From NCBI RefSeq assembly GCF_002979515.1, contig NZ_PCPA01000007.1, forward strand, positions 1-64,000: 64,000 bases of DNA, written 5' to 3'. The position numbers and the translations under genes are program-made. Of the stretch, positions 48,450 to 56,827 are shown piece by piece. The number at the start of each line of letters is the position of its first letter. Position 1 is the stretch's first letter. The DNA is from Microbacterium sp. MYb54. Its GTDB lineage: Bacteria > Actinomycetota > Actinomycetes > Actinomycetales > Microbacteriaceae. The notes under the pieces are model-generated. The model did not search any database, was not told the DNA's origin, and was given only the letters and a program-made list of their open reading frames with translations.

Positions 48450-49004
48450 CTAGCTCGCGGCAGGACCAGCACCCGAAATACTGATCCAGTACCGACGCAC
48501 GAGGGGCTGCCCGGCTTCCGGCGCATCGATCACGTCTTCGAGCTCTCCGCCGGCGCCTTCGATCGTGCGGATGGAGCCGACGTTGTCGTCGTCGCAGGTC
48601 AGCATGACGCGGTCGTAGCCCTCCGTCTTGGCGAGACGCAGCACGAGGCGCAGAGCCTCCCGGACGATCCCCTCGCGGCGACGCGACGGGATCACGGAGT
48701 AGCCGATGTGGCCGCCGAACCGACGGAGGTGGTCGTTGAGTTCGCGGCGGAAGGAGATGAAGCCGACCATCTGGTCGCCCTGGGTGATCCAGAAGTAGTC
48801 ACAGGGCACATGGCCCTCCGGCAGCACGGCGCCGGGAGTGGCATACAGAGCCGCCTTCTCGATGATCGCCTCGAACGCGGCGCGGTCGGGAACGAAGCCC
48901 TTCTCGATACCGCCGCCGTCGACGTGTCCGCCCTCGAACTCGGCCACTGCGGCGGCCCATGAGTCGAAGAGGTCGATGCTCGGTCGAGAGAGTGCGATCG
49001 TCAT
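48450..49004 (-). CDS. GNAT-family N-acetyltransferase
   Basis: A 184-aa GNAT enzyme: acceptor-side segment GFISFRRELNDHLRRFGGHIGYSVIPSRRREGIVREAL, where the acetyl-CoA pyrophosphate-binding loop is RRREGI, and TCDDDNVGSIRTIEGAGGELE. Substrate unknown. Between the amino acid transporter and the DHA2 exporter, on the same strand. Confidence 0.88.
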   Translation of the reverse strand: MTIALSRPSIDLFDSWAAAVAEFEGGHVDGGGIEKGFVPDRAAFEAIIEKAALYATPGAVLPEGHVPCDYFWITQGDQMVGFISFRRELNDHLRRFGGHIGYSVIPSRRREGIVREALRLVLRLAKTEGYDRVMLTCDDDNVGSIRTIEGAGGELEDVIDAPEAGQPLVRRYWISISGAGPAAS

Positions 49005-49024
49005 CGCCCGATGACATCAGAAAA

Positions 49025-49058
49025 GGTGCCGCATCCGCAAACCGCCGGATACGGCACC
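49025..49058 (-). terminator. Terminator of the DHA2 exporter gene
   Basis: Twelve-bp stem with a single mismatch (GGTGCCG-ATCCG / CGGAT-CGGCACC), read on the minus strand followed by TTTTC. It lies 15 bp past the exporter stop and is the best T-run terminator in the window. Confidence 0.8.
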
Positions 49059-49072
49059 CTCCCTGAACCCGA

Positions 49073-50644
49073 CTACTCGGGACGCGCGGCCACCGGAGCG
49101 GCCGCATCGGTCTTGTCGTAGCGACCGAGGAACAACGAGGCGATGAGGGCGATCACCATCACGCAGGCCGGAAGCAGGATCGACTGCGCCATGCCGGTTG
49201 CGAATCCATCGGCCACCTGCGGCGGCAGCGTCCCACCCGTCGTGATGCCGGCCGGCGCATCGGCCAGCCCCGGGAGGTTCGCTTCGAGGCGAGACTGCAT
49301 GAACGCGGCGATGGATGCCGAGCCGATCACCGATCCGATGGTCCTTGTGGTGTTGTAGATGCCGGCGCCCGCACCTGCCTGACGCGGCGGGAGCTTGCGC
49401 GTCGCCGTGGTGGCGAGCGGCCCCCACATGCCCGCGTTGCCGATACCCATCAGCGCAGAGGGCAGCAGGAACATCCAGATCTCGGTCTCCATGTTGATCA
49501 GGGCCGAGTACCAGACGAGCGCGCCGGCGACGCAGAGCAGACCGGGGATGAGGATGAGGCGCGGGTCGATGCGATCGAGCAGCTTCCCGGCGCCGGGAGC
49601 GAGCACACCCGAGAGCACGGCCATCGGGATCATCAGCAGTGCCGCCTGTGTGGGGGTGAGCCCGCGCGCGGTCTGCAGGAAGAACATCATCGGCAACGAC
49701 ATGCTCGTCACGGTGAAGCCGACGGCTGCGATCGCGACGTTCGCTCCCGAGAAGTTGCGGTCGCGGAACAGCTCGAGAGGCACCAGCGGCTCGCTGCGGG
49801 TCTTGGCCTGTTGCAGGATGAACAGCCCCAGCACCACGAGACCGACGATGATCAGGCCCCACACCGAGATGGGACCCCAGATGACGCCCCAGTCGTACTT
49901 CTCACCCTCCTGGAGTCCGAACACGATGAGAAAGAGGGCCACGGCGCTCAGCACCACACCCACGATGTCGAACCGGTGCGGGTGCGTCGCGAGCTTCGGG
50001 ACCAGACGCCACGCGAGCACGAACGCGACGATGCCGACCGGGATGTTGACGAAGAAGATCCACTCCCAGCCGAAGCCGTCGACGAGCAGACCGCCCACGA
50101 GCGGGCCGACGAGGGTGGCGACACCGGCGGTCGCACCCCAGAGGCCCATCGCTGCGCCACGGCGCTCCGGCGGGAACGTGCGGGTGATCACGGCCATGGT
50201 CTGCGGAGTCATGAACGCCGCACCGAGACCCTGCACGGCGCGAGCGACGATCAGTCCCTCGAGCGTGGTCGACAGTCCGCACCACAGCGAGGCGAGGGTG
50301 AAGACCGCGAGTCCGATCAGGTAGATGTTCTTCGGGCCGAAGCGGTCACCGAGGCGTCCGGTGATCAGCAGCGGCACCGCGTAGGCGAGCAGGTAGGCGC
50401 TCGTGACCCACACGACGTTGTCGAGGTTGTTCGTGTTCGGGTCGAGCGCGGCCTTGATCGCCGGGTTCGCGACCGAGACGATCGTGGTGTCGACGAGGAT
50501 CATGAAGAAGCCGATGACCAGCGCCCAGAGGGCGGGCCAGGGGCTCGTGGGCTTGTGCCCCACGGAGTAGGTGCCGGTCGACGGACCGGATGTGGAGGGA
50601 GCAGACACCGGTGGACGGTCTCCGTCGCGGGTGGGATCGGTCAT
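49073..50644 (-). CDS. DHA2-family (EmrB/QacA-type) multidrug exporter
   Basis: A 523-aa MFS exporter with 14 helices. Landmarks: MILVDTTIVSVANPAI (motif D1), AYLLAYAVPLLITGRLGDRFGPK (motif A), RAVQGLGAAFMTPQTM (motif B), and GLWGATAGVATLVGPLVGGLL (motif C, antiporter). The ATG overlaps the stop of the PadR gene. PadR-exporter operons are usually induced by the drug the pump expels. Confidence 0.93.
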   Translation of the reverse strand: MTDPTRDGDRPPVSAPSTSGPSTGTYSVGHKPTSPWPALWALVIGFFMILVDTTIVSVANPAIKAALDPNTNNLDNVVWVTSAYLLAYAVPLLITGRLGDRFGPKNIYLIGLAVFTLASLWCGLSTTLEGLIVARAVQGLGAAFMTPQTMAVITRTFPPERRGAAMGLWGATAGVATLVGPLVGGLLVDGFGWEWIFFVNIPVGIVAFVLAWRLVPKLATHPHRFDIVGVVLSAVALFLIVFGLQEGEKYDWGVIWGPISVWGLIIVGLVVLGLFILQQAKTRSEPLVPLELFRDRNFSGANVAIAAVGFTVTSMSLPMMFFLQTARGLTPTQAALLMIPMAVLSGVLAPGAGKLLDRIDPRLILIPGLLCVAGALVWYSALINMETEIWMFLLPSALMGIGNAGMWGPLATTATRKLPPRQAGAGAGIYNTTRTIGSVIGSASIAAFMQSRLEANLPGLADAPAGITTGGTLPPQVADGFATGMAQSILLPACVMVIALIASLFLGRYDKTDAAAPVAARPE

Positions 50645-51267
50645 TGCTGTGCGGCCTTTCGCTGAGCGCGGTAGCGGTCTGAGTACTGGAATGCCGTGGG
50701 CCCCCACGGCAGGACTTCGGTCTCGAGGCGATCGAGGAGGGAATCGAGCCACCGGATCTCGGCATCCAGCAGCGCTTCCTGACGCTCGATCTCGACGAGC
50801 ACCTGCTCGGGCACGCCCTTCGCCCTGGCCTTCAGCAGGCCGTCGCTGTGCCTGACGTGATCGTCGAGGAGAGCGATCCGCCTCGCGCGAAGGAGGTCTA
50901 CGACCTCAGGACGCTCGAGGTTGTGCGCCTCGGCGAGCGCGATGCGGAAGTCGGCCGGGCGATCGATGCGGGGCAGCTCGCGCTGCACCCACGTCACCAC
51001 CGCTTCGCGTCCGGCCTCCGTCACGGCGTAGGTCGTGCGCTCGGGACGGTTGCCCTCCCGGTCGATGCCGAGCTCATCGATCAATCCGGCTCGGTGCAGG
51101 CGCGACACCGTGTGATAGAGCGTGCCGTTGGTGATCGTGAGCAGCCGGTCATCGTGTCGGGACCGCATGAGACGGACCATCTCATAGGGGTGCATGTCGC
51201 CCTCGCGCAGCAGCGCGAGCACCATCACCCCCATCGGGGTGAGCCGGTCGACGGCATCTTTCTTCAT
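50641..51267 (-). CDS. PadR-family transcriptional regulator
   Basis: A 208-aa PadR protein: winged helix (LTPMGVMVLALLREGDMHPYEMVRLMRSR, TITNGTLYHTVSRLHRAGLI) plus a long C-terminal coiled region (PadR C-terminal dimerisation). The ATG at 51267 is chosen because GAGGTGGGAC precedes it; an ATG at 51288 lies within the operator palindrome. It forms an operon with the DHA2 exporter. Confidence 0.93.
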   Translation of the reverse strand: MKKDAVDRLTPMGVMVLALLREGDMHPYEMVRLMRSRHDDRLLTITNGTLYHTVSRLHRAGLIDELGIDREGNRPERTTYAVTEAGREAVVTWVQRELPRIDRPADFRIALAEAHNLERPEVVDLLRARRIALLDDHVRHSDGLLKARAKGVPEQVLVEIERQEALLDAEIRWLDSLLDRLETEVLPWGPTAFQYSDRYRAQRKAAQQ

Positions 51268-51279
51268 GTCCCACCTCAA

Positions 51280-51297
51280 ATAGTCCATGTGGACTAT
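51280..51297. promoter_or_regulatory. PadR operator
   Basis: ATAGTCCATGTGGACTAT, a perfect 18-bp inverted repeat with an ATG in its middle, directly upstream of the PadR ribosome site. Autoregulation and control of the exporter are inferred. Confidence 0.8.
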
Positions 51298-51355
51298 ACG
51301 CCCTTTTCGGGGTGCCGAACAGCCGGATTTCGCGCTGGCCGGAAGCGTGCCCCTA

Positions 51356-51904
51356 CTACAGCGACACCGCCGCGAGTTGCGCCTGCGTGAGCGGACGGTC
51401 GGCGTACACGAGACGCCAGACAGACGGGTCGGGGTTGCCCGCATCAGGTGCCCGGTAGACGAGTTCGAGCCCGACCTTCTCGGCGACGCGCGCCGAGGCA
51501 CGGTTGTGCTCGACGAGGAAGGCGATCACGGGACGATCAGGGTCGAGGGCCCGCACCGCCTCGACCGCGGCGAACGAGAGCTCGGTGGCGTAGCCGTTGC
51601 CGTGGTGGTCGGCCGACAACCGATATCCCAGGTTCCAGACCTCGCCGCCGAACAGGGAGCATCCGCCGTAGCCGATCAGCTCCCCCGACCTTCGCAGGCG
51701 AACCGACCAGGGTCCGAGCCCCGCGACCTCCCACCCCTCTTCCCAGCGCGCCATCATCGTCGCGGTCTCCTCCGGGGCGACGTGCCGCAGCGTCGGGTAG
51801 TGGGTCCACACCCGCGGGTCGGCCGAGATCGCGAACAGCGTCTGGAGGTCTTCGGCGGTCGGACGCGACAGCCGAAGGCGCGGCGTGAGGGTGTCGACGG
51901 TCAT
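51356..51904 (-). CDS. GNAT-family acetyltransferase (RimJ/RimL type)
   Basis: A 182-aa Acetyltransf_3 protein. LRLSRPTAEDLQTLFAISADPRVWTHYP at the start and GYRLSADHHGNGYATELSFAAVEAV, with the acyl-CoA loop HHGNGYA, and ENRASARVAEKVGL-like VEHNRASARVAEKVGLELV. Typical of ribosomal-protein or small-amine acetyltransferases. Substrate unknown. Divergent from purC. Confidence 0.88.
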   Translation of the reverse strand: MTVDTLTPRLRLSRPTAEDLQTLFAISADPRVWTHYPTLRHVAPEETATMMARWEEGWEVAGLGPWSVRLRRSGELIGYGGCSLFGGEVWNLGYRLSADHHGNGYATELSFAAVEAVRALDPDRPVIAFLVEHNRASARVAEKVGLELVYRAPDAGNPDPSVWRLVYADRPLTQAQLAAVSL

Positions 51905-52003
51905 GCCCCCAGGCTAGGTCGCCCCACCGACGCCTCACCCCCGACGCTTCCGCCCGATGACTTCTCGGCGGGCGGGCGCGGACGGAACCGGGATAATGGG
52001 CGG

Positions 52004-52882
52004 GTGAGCACTCCTTCAGAAGGCACGGCACAGAGCATTCCCGGCTGGCGGCACATCTACTCGGGCAAGGTCCGCGACCTGTACGCCTCGGCGGATCCGG
52101 CCGATACCCGCATCCTCGTCGTGGCCTCCGACCGCGTGAGCGCCTTCGACACCGTGCTCTCCCCCGGCATCACCGACAAGGGCGCCTTGCTGACGCGACT
52201 GAGCCGCTGGTGGTTCGCGCAGCTCTCCGATTTCCCCAACCACATCGCCGAGGGCGAGCTGCCGGATGCCGTCGCCGATCACGCCATGCTCGCGCAGTCG
52301 CTCGAGATGCTGCCGATCGAGTGCGTCGTGCGCGGATACATCACCGGCTCCGGATGGGCCGAGTACCAGGAGAGCGGCACGGTGTGCGGCATCCCGCTGC
52401 CCGACGGCCTGAACAACGGCGACCGACTGCCCGAGCCGCTGTTCACCCCGGCCTACAAGGCGCCGATGGGCGAGCATGACGAGAACATCACGTTCGAGCG
52501 CACCGTCGAACTGGTCGGCGCCGAGCGCGCGGCCGAGCTGCGCGACGCCTCCCTCGCGATCTACGCCCGCGCCGCAGCGATCGCCGAGGAGAAGGGCCTG
52601 ATCCTCGCCGACACCAAGTTCGAGTTCGGGACGGACGCCGACGGCACCCTGCGCCTGGCCGATGAGGTGCTCACGAGTGACTCCTCGAGGTACTGGGACG
52701 CCGAGGCCTGGCGCACCGGCACCACCCCGAGCGCACGGATGGCGAGCTTCGACAAGCAGATCGTGCGCGACTGGATGGCCGCGAACTGGGACAAGCAGGG
52801 CGAGCCGCCCGCACTCCCCGACGACGTCGTCGCACGCACGGCCGACCGCTACCGCGAGCTGATCGACCGCCTCGGCGCCTGA
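52004..52882 (+). CDS. purC: SAICAR synthetase
   Basis: A 292-aa ATP-dependent ligase joining CAIR and aspartate, step 7 of purine synthesis. HIYSGKVRDLY, VVASDRVSAFDTVLSPGITDKG, VVRGYITGSGWAEY and ILADTKFEFG are family hallmarks. It starts at a GTG with GGCGG in front (52004). Stand-alone pur gene, adjacent to a toxin-antitoxin pair. Confidence 0.97.
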   Translation: MSTPSEGTAQSIPGWRHIYSGKVRDLYASADPADTRILVVASDRVSAFDTVLSPGITDKGALLTRLSRWWFAQLSDFPNHIAEGELPDAVADHAMLAQSLEMLPIECVVRGYITGSGWAEYQESGTVCGIPLPDGLNNGDRLPEPLFTPAYKAPMGEHDENITFERTVELVGAERAAELRDASLAIYARAAAIAEEKGLILADTKFEFGTDADGTLRLADEVLTSDSSRYWDAEAWRTGTTPSARMASFDKQIVRDWMAANWDKQGEPPALPDDVVARTADRYRELIDRLGA

Positions 52883-52886
52883 ACCG

Positions 52887-53282
52887 TCAGGCAGGTTCGA
52901 CGCGACGCACGTCGGTGTGGATGAAGTCGTCACCCTTGAAGAGCAACGGCTCGTCGCGACTGACCGCGAGCGCATAGGAGAAGCAGTCGCCGTAGTTCAG
53001 GCGGGCGCGACTCCCGGAGCCGCGCCCGTAGCGCACGTAGGCTCTGGTCGCCAGGCGCGCCTGATCCTCGTCAAGCGGAACGACGGTCGCCCCCGTCGCC
53101 TCCAGAAGCTCGTCCAGCGCGAGCGTCTTCTCCTCGCCTCCCTTAGCGCGGAGCACGATCATGCACTCCGTGAGCGTGGCCGCGGATAGGGAGAACGGCC
53201 CCGCCTCCAGCAGTCGTCCGATCTCCGCAGCTTCGGGCTCCGCCATCAAGACAGCCACGAGGGCCGAGGAGTCGACGATCAC
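52887..53282 (-). CDS. vapC: VapC-type PIN-domain toxin ribonuclease
   Basis: A 131-aa PIN domain: MIVDSSALVAVLMAEPE (Asp4), LTECMIVL (Glu), and NYGDCFSYALAVSRDEPLLFKGDDF (acidic cluster). Expected to cleave specific RNAs when freed from VapB. Starts within the last codons of the antitoxin gene (four-base overlap). Confidence 0.92.
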   Translation of the reverse strand: MIVDSSALVAVLMAEPEAAEIGRLLEAGPFSLSAATLTECMIVLRAKGGEEKTLALDELLEATGATVVPLDEDQARLATRAYVRYGRGSGSRARLNYGDCFSYALAVSRDEPLLFKGDDFIHTDVRRVEPA

Positions 53283-53542
53283 CGAGGCATCCCTGTCTCG
53301 TCGTAGAGCTCGTCCATGATCTCTTCGGTCGTGCGCCCGGTGGAGGGGATCTGCTGCGCCCGCCGGATTATCGCCCGTATTCGGCGACGACGCTCCAGCT
53401 CGTCATCCGAGCGCTGCTGCTCCAGCTCGGCCAGCCTCCGCCGCACCGCATCCTCCACCGCACTCGTCTGACTCTGCCCGGTGAGCGCCGCGAGCTGACG
53501 CACCAGCTCGTGCGTCGTCTCGTTCTTGATGTTCAGGCTCAT
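53279..53542 (-). CDS. vapB: VapB-type antitoxin
   Basis: An 87-aa antitoxin with an N-terminal DNA-binding region (MSLNIKNETTHELVRQLAALTGQSQTSAVEDAV) of the Rv0623/PSK family and a charged C-terminal tail that would bind VapC (STGRTTEEIMDELYDETGMPR). The ATG at 53542 is preferred; another ATG nine bases upstream is possible. Operator repeats lie just upstream. Confidence 0.9.
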   Translation of the reverse strand: MSLNIKNETTHELVRQLAALTGQSQTSAVEDAVRRRLAELEQQRSDDELERRRRIRAIIRRAQQIPSTGRTTEEIMDELYDETGMPR

Positions 53543-53543
53543 G

Positions 53544-53577
53544 TCTACCATTCTACCGTCGCGTCTACCATGGTAGA
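53544..53577. promoter_or_regulatory. VapB operator repeats
   Basis: The perfect palindrome TCTACCATGGTAGA (53564-53577) and a related direct copy TCTACCATTCTACC (53544-53557). Such clustered repeats are the normal autoregulatory site of vapBC operons. Confidence 0.7.
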
Positions 53578-53654
53578 AAGCGCTCAGGGAAAACTCAGGA
53601 ATCGGTAGTCTTGCTCGAGCACTCCCGACATCCCCCGAACCTTGAGGAGCCCGC

Positions 53655-55010
53655 ATGGCCCTGTGGAAGCTGCACGGAAACGGCCGCACGGTCGAGCCCG
53701 GTGCCGTCGTCGCCCCCGAAGAACGTCTGAACTGGCCAGCGACCATCGCGATCGGTGCGCAGCACGTCGTCGCCATGTTCGGTGCGACATTCCTCGTGCC
53801 GACGCTGACGGGCTTCCCCGTCTCGACGACGCTCCTGTTCAGCGGTGTCGGAACGATCCTGTTCCTCCTCATCACGAAGAACCGGCTGCCCAGCTACCTC
53901 GGTTCCTCGTTCGCGTTCATCGCACCGATCACGGCAGCCGTCGCCGCTGGCAACATGGGCTCGGCATTGGCCGGGGTGGTCGCCGTCGGCGTCCTGCTCA
54001 CGATCGTCGGTCTGGTCGTGCAGTTCGCCGGACTCCGCTGGGTCGATGCCCTGATGCCCCCGGTGGTCGCCGGTGCGATCGTCGCGCTGATCGGCTTCAA
54101 CCTCGCACCCACCGCCTGGAACAACTTCCAGATCGACCCGGTCACCGCCACCATCACGCTGGTCGCGATCATCCTGTTCGCGGTGCTGTTCCGGGGGTTC
54201 CTGGGCCGCATCTCGATCTTCCTCGGTGTCGCGGTCGGTTTCATCTACGCGGCGTTCACGGGATCCTTCGACGTTCCCAACGCCCTGCGCGGCGGCAAGA
54301 CACCCGCCGAGCTCATCTCCGACGCTCCGTGGATCGGGCTGCCGGAGTTCCACCTCCCCGACTTCGTCGAGCCGGGCACCTGGTCGACCATCGCCATGTT
54401 CCTGCCGGTCGTCCTGGTTCTCGTCGCCGAGAACGTCGGCCACGTACGCGGCGTCGCCAGCATGACCGAAGACCCTTCGATCAACAAGCACACCGGCCGT
54501 GCGCTGATCGCCGACGGTGTCGCCACGACCATCGCCGGTGGCTTCGGCGGCTCGGGAACCACGACGTACGGCGAGAACATCGGCGTCATGGCCGCGACCC
54601 GCGTCTACTCGACGGCCGTGTACTGGGTCGCAGGTCTGTTCGCGATCCTGCTCGCGTTCTCGCCGAAGGTCGGCGAGGTGTTCAACTCGATCCCTGCCGG
54701 TGTCCTCGGCGGAGCCACCACCGCGCTGTACGGCCTCATCGGCATCATCGGCATCAAGATCTGGGTCGACAGTCGCGTCGACTTCTCGCGCCCGGTGAAC
54801 CAGTACACGGCCGCCGTCTCGCTCGTGATCGGCATCGCCGGGTTCTCCATGCAGCTCGGCGACTTCGCCTTCGGTGGCATCGTGCTCGGCACGGTCGCGG
54901 CACTGCTGATCTACCACCTGGGTAACCTCATCGCGCGCGCACGCAAGACCGGCGCCGACGACCCCAAGCCTCTCGAGGCGGTCGGTCCGCTCGGCGGCGA
55001 CCCCGCGTAG
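53655..55010 (+). CDS. uraA: Uracil/xanthine permease (NCS2 family)
   Basis: A 451-aa, 14-segment NCS2 transporter: LNWPATIAIGAQHVVAMFGATFLVP, SYLGSSFAFI, VLVLVAENVGHVRGV and GGFGGSGTTTYGENIGVMAATRVYS (substrate/cation site with the conserved Glu). The Glu and Gly pattern fits a uracil rather than a urate transporter. GAGGAG precedes the ATG. The gene ends at a strong bidirectional terminator. Confidence 0.93.
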   Translation: MALWKLHGNGRTVEPGAVVAPEERLNWPATIAIGAQHVVAMFGATFLVPTLTGFPVSTTLLFSGVGTILFLLITKNRLPSYLGSSFAFIAPITAAVAAGNMGSALAGVVAVGVLLTIVGLVVQFAGLRWVDALMPPVVAGAIVALIGFNLAPTAWNNFQIDPVTATITLVAIILFAVLFRGFLGRISIFLGVAVGFIYAAFTGSFDVPNALRGGKTPAELISDAPWIGLPEFHLPDFVEPGTWSTIAMFLPVVLVLVAENVGHVRGVASMTEDPSINKHTGRALIADGVATTIAGGFGGSGTTTYGENIGVMAATRVYSTAVYWVAGLFAILLAFSPKVGEVFNSIPAGVLGGATTALYGLIGIIGIKIWVDSRVDFSRPVNQYTAAVSLVIGIAGFSMQLGDFAFGGIVLGTVAALLIYHLGNLIARARKTGADDPKPLEAVGPLGGDPA

Positions 55011-55030
55011 GTCGCCCCCACGAACACGAA

Positions 55031-55064
55031 GATCCCGGATGCCTCGCGTGAGGCATCCGGGATC
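55031..55064. terminator. Bidirectional terminator
   Basis: A perfect 15-bp inverted repeat (GATCCCGGATGCCTC, loop GCGT, complement), between the convergent uraA and biotin carboxylase genes. Confidence 0.85.
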
Positions 55065-55087
55065 CTTGCGTTTCGCGCGGTAGAGGC

Positions 55088-56827
55088 TCAGTCGATGACC
55101 GCGAGCACGGCGTCGGCAGCGACCGATGCGGAGAGCTCTGCACGCTGCGACAGGATGCCTGAGCGATGCGCCGTCACGGTCGTCTCCATCTTCATCGCAT
55201 CGAGCACTGCGACCGCGTCACCCTCCGCGACGTCGGCACCGTCGTCGACGAGCCAGCGCACGAGCGTGCCCGGCACCGGCGAGCGCAATTCGGTCGGATC
55301 GGTCGTGGGTGCTGCCGTCGCGGCGTCCGCCGGCCGACCGAGCCCTGCCAGCAGAGCGGCGGGGAGGCCGAGCAGGACACGGCGTCCGTCGATCTCGACG
55401 GGGAAGCGCTGCAGCGCGGCATCCGGCACGGCTGCCGGCCGCGCCTGCGACTCCAGCTTCGACAGCAGGGCGCTCTCGATCCACTGCGTATGCACCGCAA
55501 AGGTCGCCGTGGCGAAAGCCTCCTCGTCGAGGGCCATCAGGTCGAACGGGATGACCGTCGCCGGGCCCTCCACCGCGAGCTCGCGCAGCGCCCGCCGCGC
55601 GCGCACGATGGCCGCGTCACGGGATTCGGCGTGCACGATCAGCTTGGCGATCATCGAGTCGAACGCCGACTGCACGACGTCACCCTCTTCGATGCCGCTG
55701 TCCCAGCGCACGCCGGGACCGCCGGGGATCCGCAGCCTCTCCACGCGACCAGGGCTGGGCAGGAAGCCGCGACCGGGGTCTTCGGCATTGATCCGGAACT
55801 CGAACGCGTGGCCCACAGGCACAGGAGTATCGACGATAGAGATGCCCTCACCGAATGCGATGCGGAACTGCTCGCGCACCAGGTCGACGCCGGTGACCTC
55901 TTCGGTGACCGGATGCTCCACCTGAAGCCGTGTGTTGACCTCCAGAAACGAGATGGTGCCGTCGGCCGCGAGCAGGAATTCCACGGTGCCCGCCCCGCGG
56001 TACTCCACCTCGGCGCAGATCGACCGTGCCGCATCGTGGAACCTCGTGCGCTGCTCGGCGGAGAGCCCTGGCGCGGGTGCCTCCTCGATGAGCTTCTGAT
56101 TGCGGCGCTGCATCGAACAGTCGCGATCGCCGACCACCACGATGCCCCCGAGCCCGTCGCCGAGCACCTGCACCTCGATGTGCCGCGGGCTCTCGAGGAA
56201 ACGCTCCACGAAGCACTCCCCACGACCGAACGCCGCGATCGCCTCACGGGTCGCAGCGCCGAAGGCCTCAGCGACCTCGGACAGTTCCCGAACGACCTTG
56301 AGCCCGCGTCCGCCACCGCCGAAGGCCGCCTTGATCGCGATGGGGAGTCCGTGCTCCTCCGCGAACGCCACGGCCTCTTCGGGCCCTGACAGCGGCTCGT
56401 CGGTGCCGGCGGCGAGCGGCGCCCCGACCTGCTGAGCGATACGGCGTGCTGTCATCTTGTCGCCGAGCGCGTCGATGCTCGCCGGCGTCGGTCCGATCCA
56501 GACCAGCCCCGCATCCTCCACGGCCCGTGCGAACGACGCACTCTCCGACAGGAATCCGTATCCGGGATGCACTGCTGTCGCACCCGACTGCCGCGCGGCG
56601 GCGAGCAGCGCATCGACGGAGAGGTAGGTGTCAGCCGCGGTGGTGCCGCCGAGGCCCACGGCCTCGTCGGCCAGACGCACGTGCAGGGCGTCGGCATCCT
56701 GATCCGCGTAGACCGCGACGGACGTGTATCCGGCTTCGGTGCAGGCGCGGATGACACGCACCGCGATCTCCCCGCGATTCGCGATCAGGACCCTCTGCGT
56801 GGTCGGCACGGTCGACACGGTGGTCAT
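55088..56827 (-). CDS. Biotin carboxylase with C-terminal biotinyl domain, in the 5-oxoprolinase operon
   Basis: A 579-aa protein: biotin carboxylase (RVLIANRGEIAVRVIRACTEAG, GYGFLSESASFA, AFGGGGRGLKVV, EVNTRLQVEHPVTEEVTG) and a C-terminal biotinyl carrier with AMKMET. No carboxyltransferase gene is adjacent. Its ATG overlaps the stop of the PxpBC gene and GGAG precedes it. Clusters joining pxpABC and AccC/AccB-type genes are known, where the carboxylase may work with 5-oxoprolinase, or feed a nearby carboxylated intermediate. Exact acceptor is unknown. Confidence 0.9.
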   Translation of the reverse strand: MTTVSTVPTTQRVLIANRGEIAVRVIRACTEAGYTSVAVYADQDADALHVRLADEAVGLGGTTAADTYLSVDALLAAARQSGATAVHPGYGFLSESASFARAVEDAGLVWIGPTPASIDALGDKMTARRIAQQVGAPLAAGTDEPLSGPEEAVAFAEEHGLPIAIKAAFGGGGRGLKVVRELSEVAEAFGAATREAIAAFGRGECFVERFLESPRHIEVQVLGDGLGGIVVVGDRDCSMQRRNQKLIEEAPAPGLSAEQRTRFHDAARSICAEVEYRGAGTVEFLLAADGTISFLEVNTRLQVEHPVTEEVTGVDLVREQFRIAFGEGISIVDTPVPVGHAFEFRINAEDPGRGFLPSPGRVERLRIPGGPGVRWDSGIEEGDVVQSAFDSMIAKLIVHAESRDAAIVRARRALRELAVEGPATVIPFDLMALDEEAFATATFAVHTQWIESALLSKLESQARPAAVPDAALQRFPVEIDGRRVLLGLPAALLAGLGRPADAATAAPTTDPTELRSPVPGTLVRWLVDDGADVAEGDAVAVLDAMKMETTVTAHRSGILSQRAELSASVAADAVLAVID

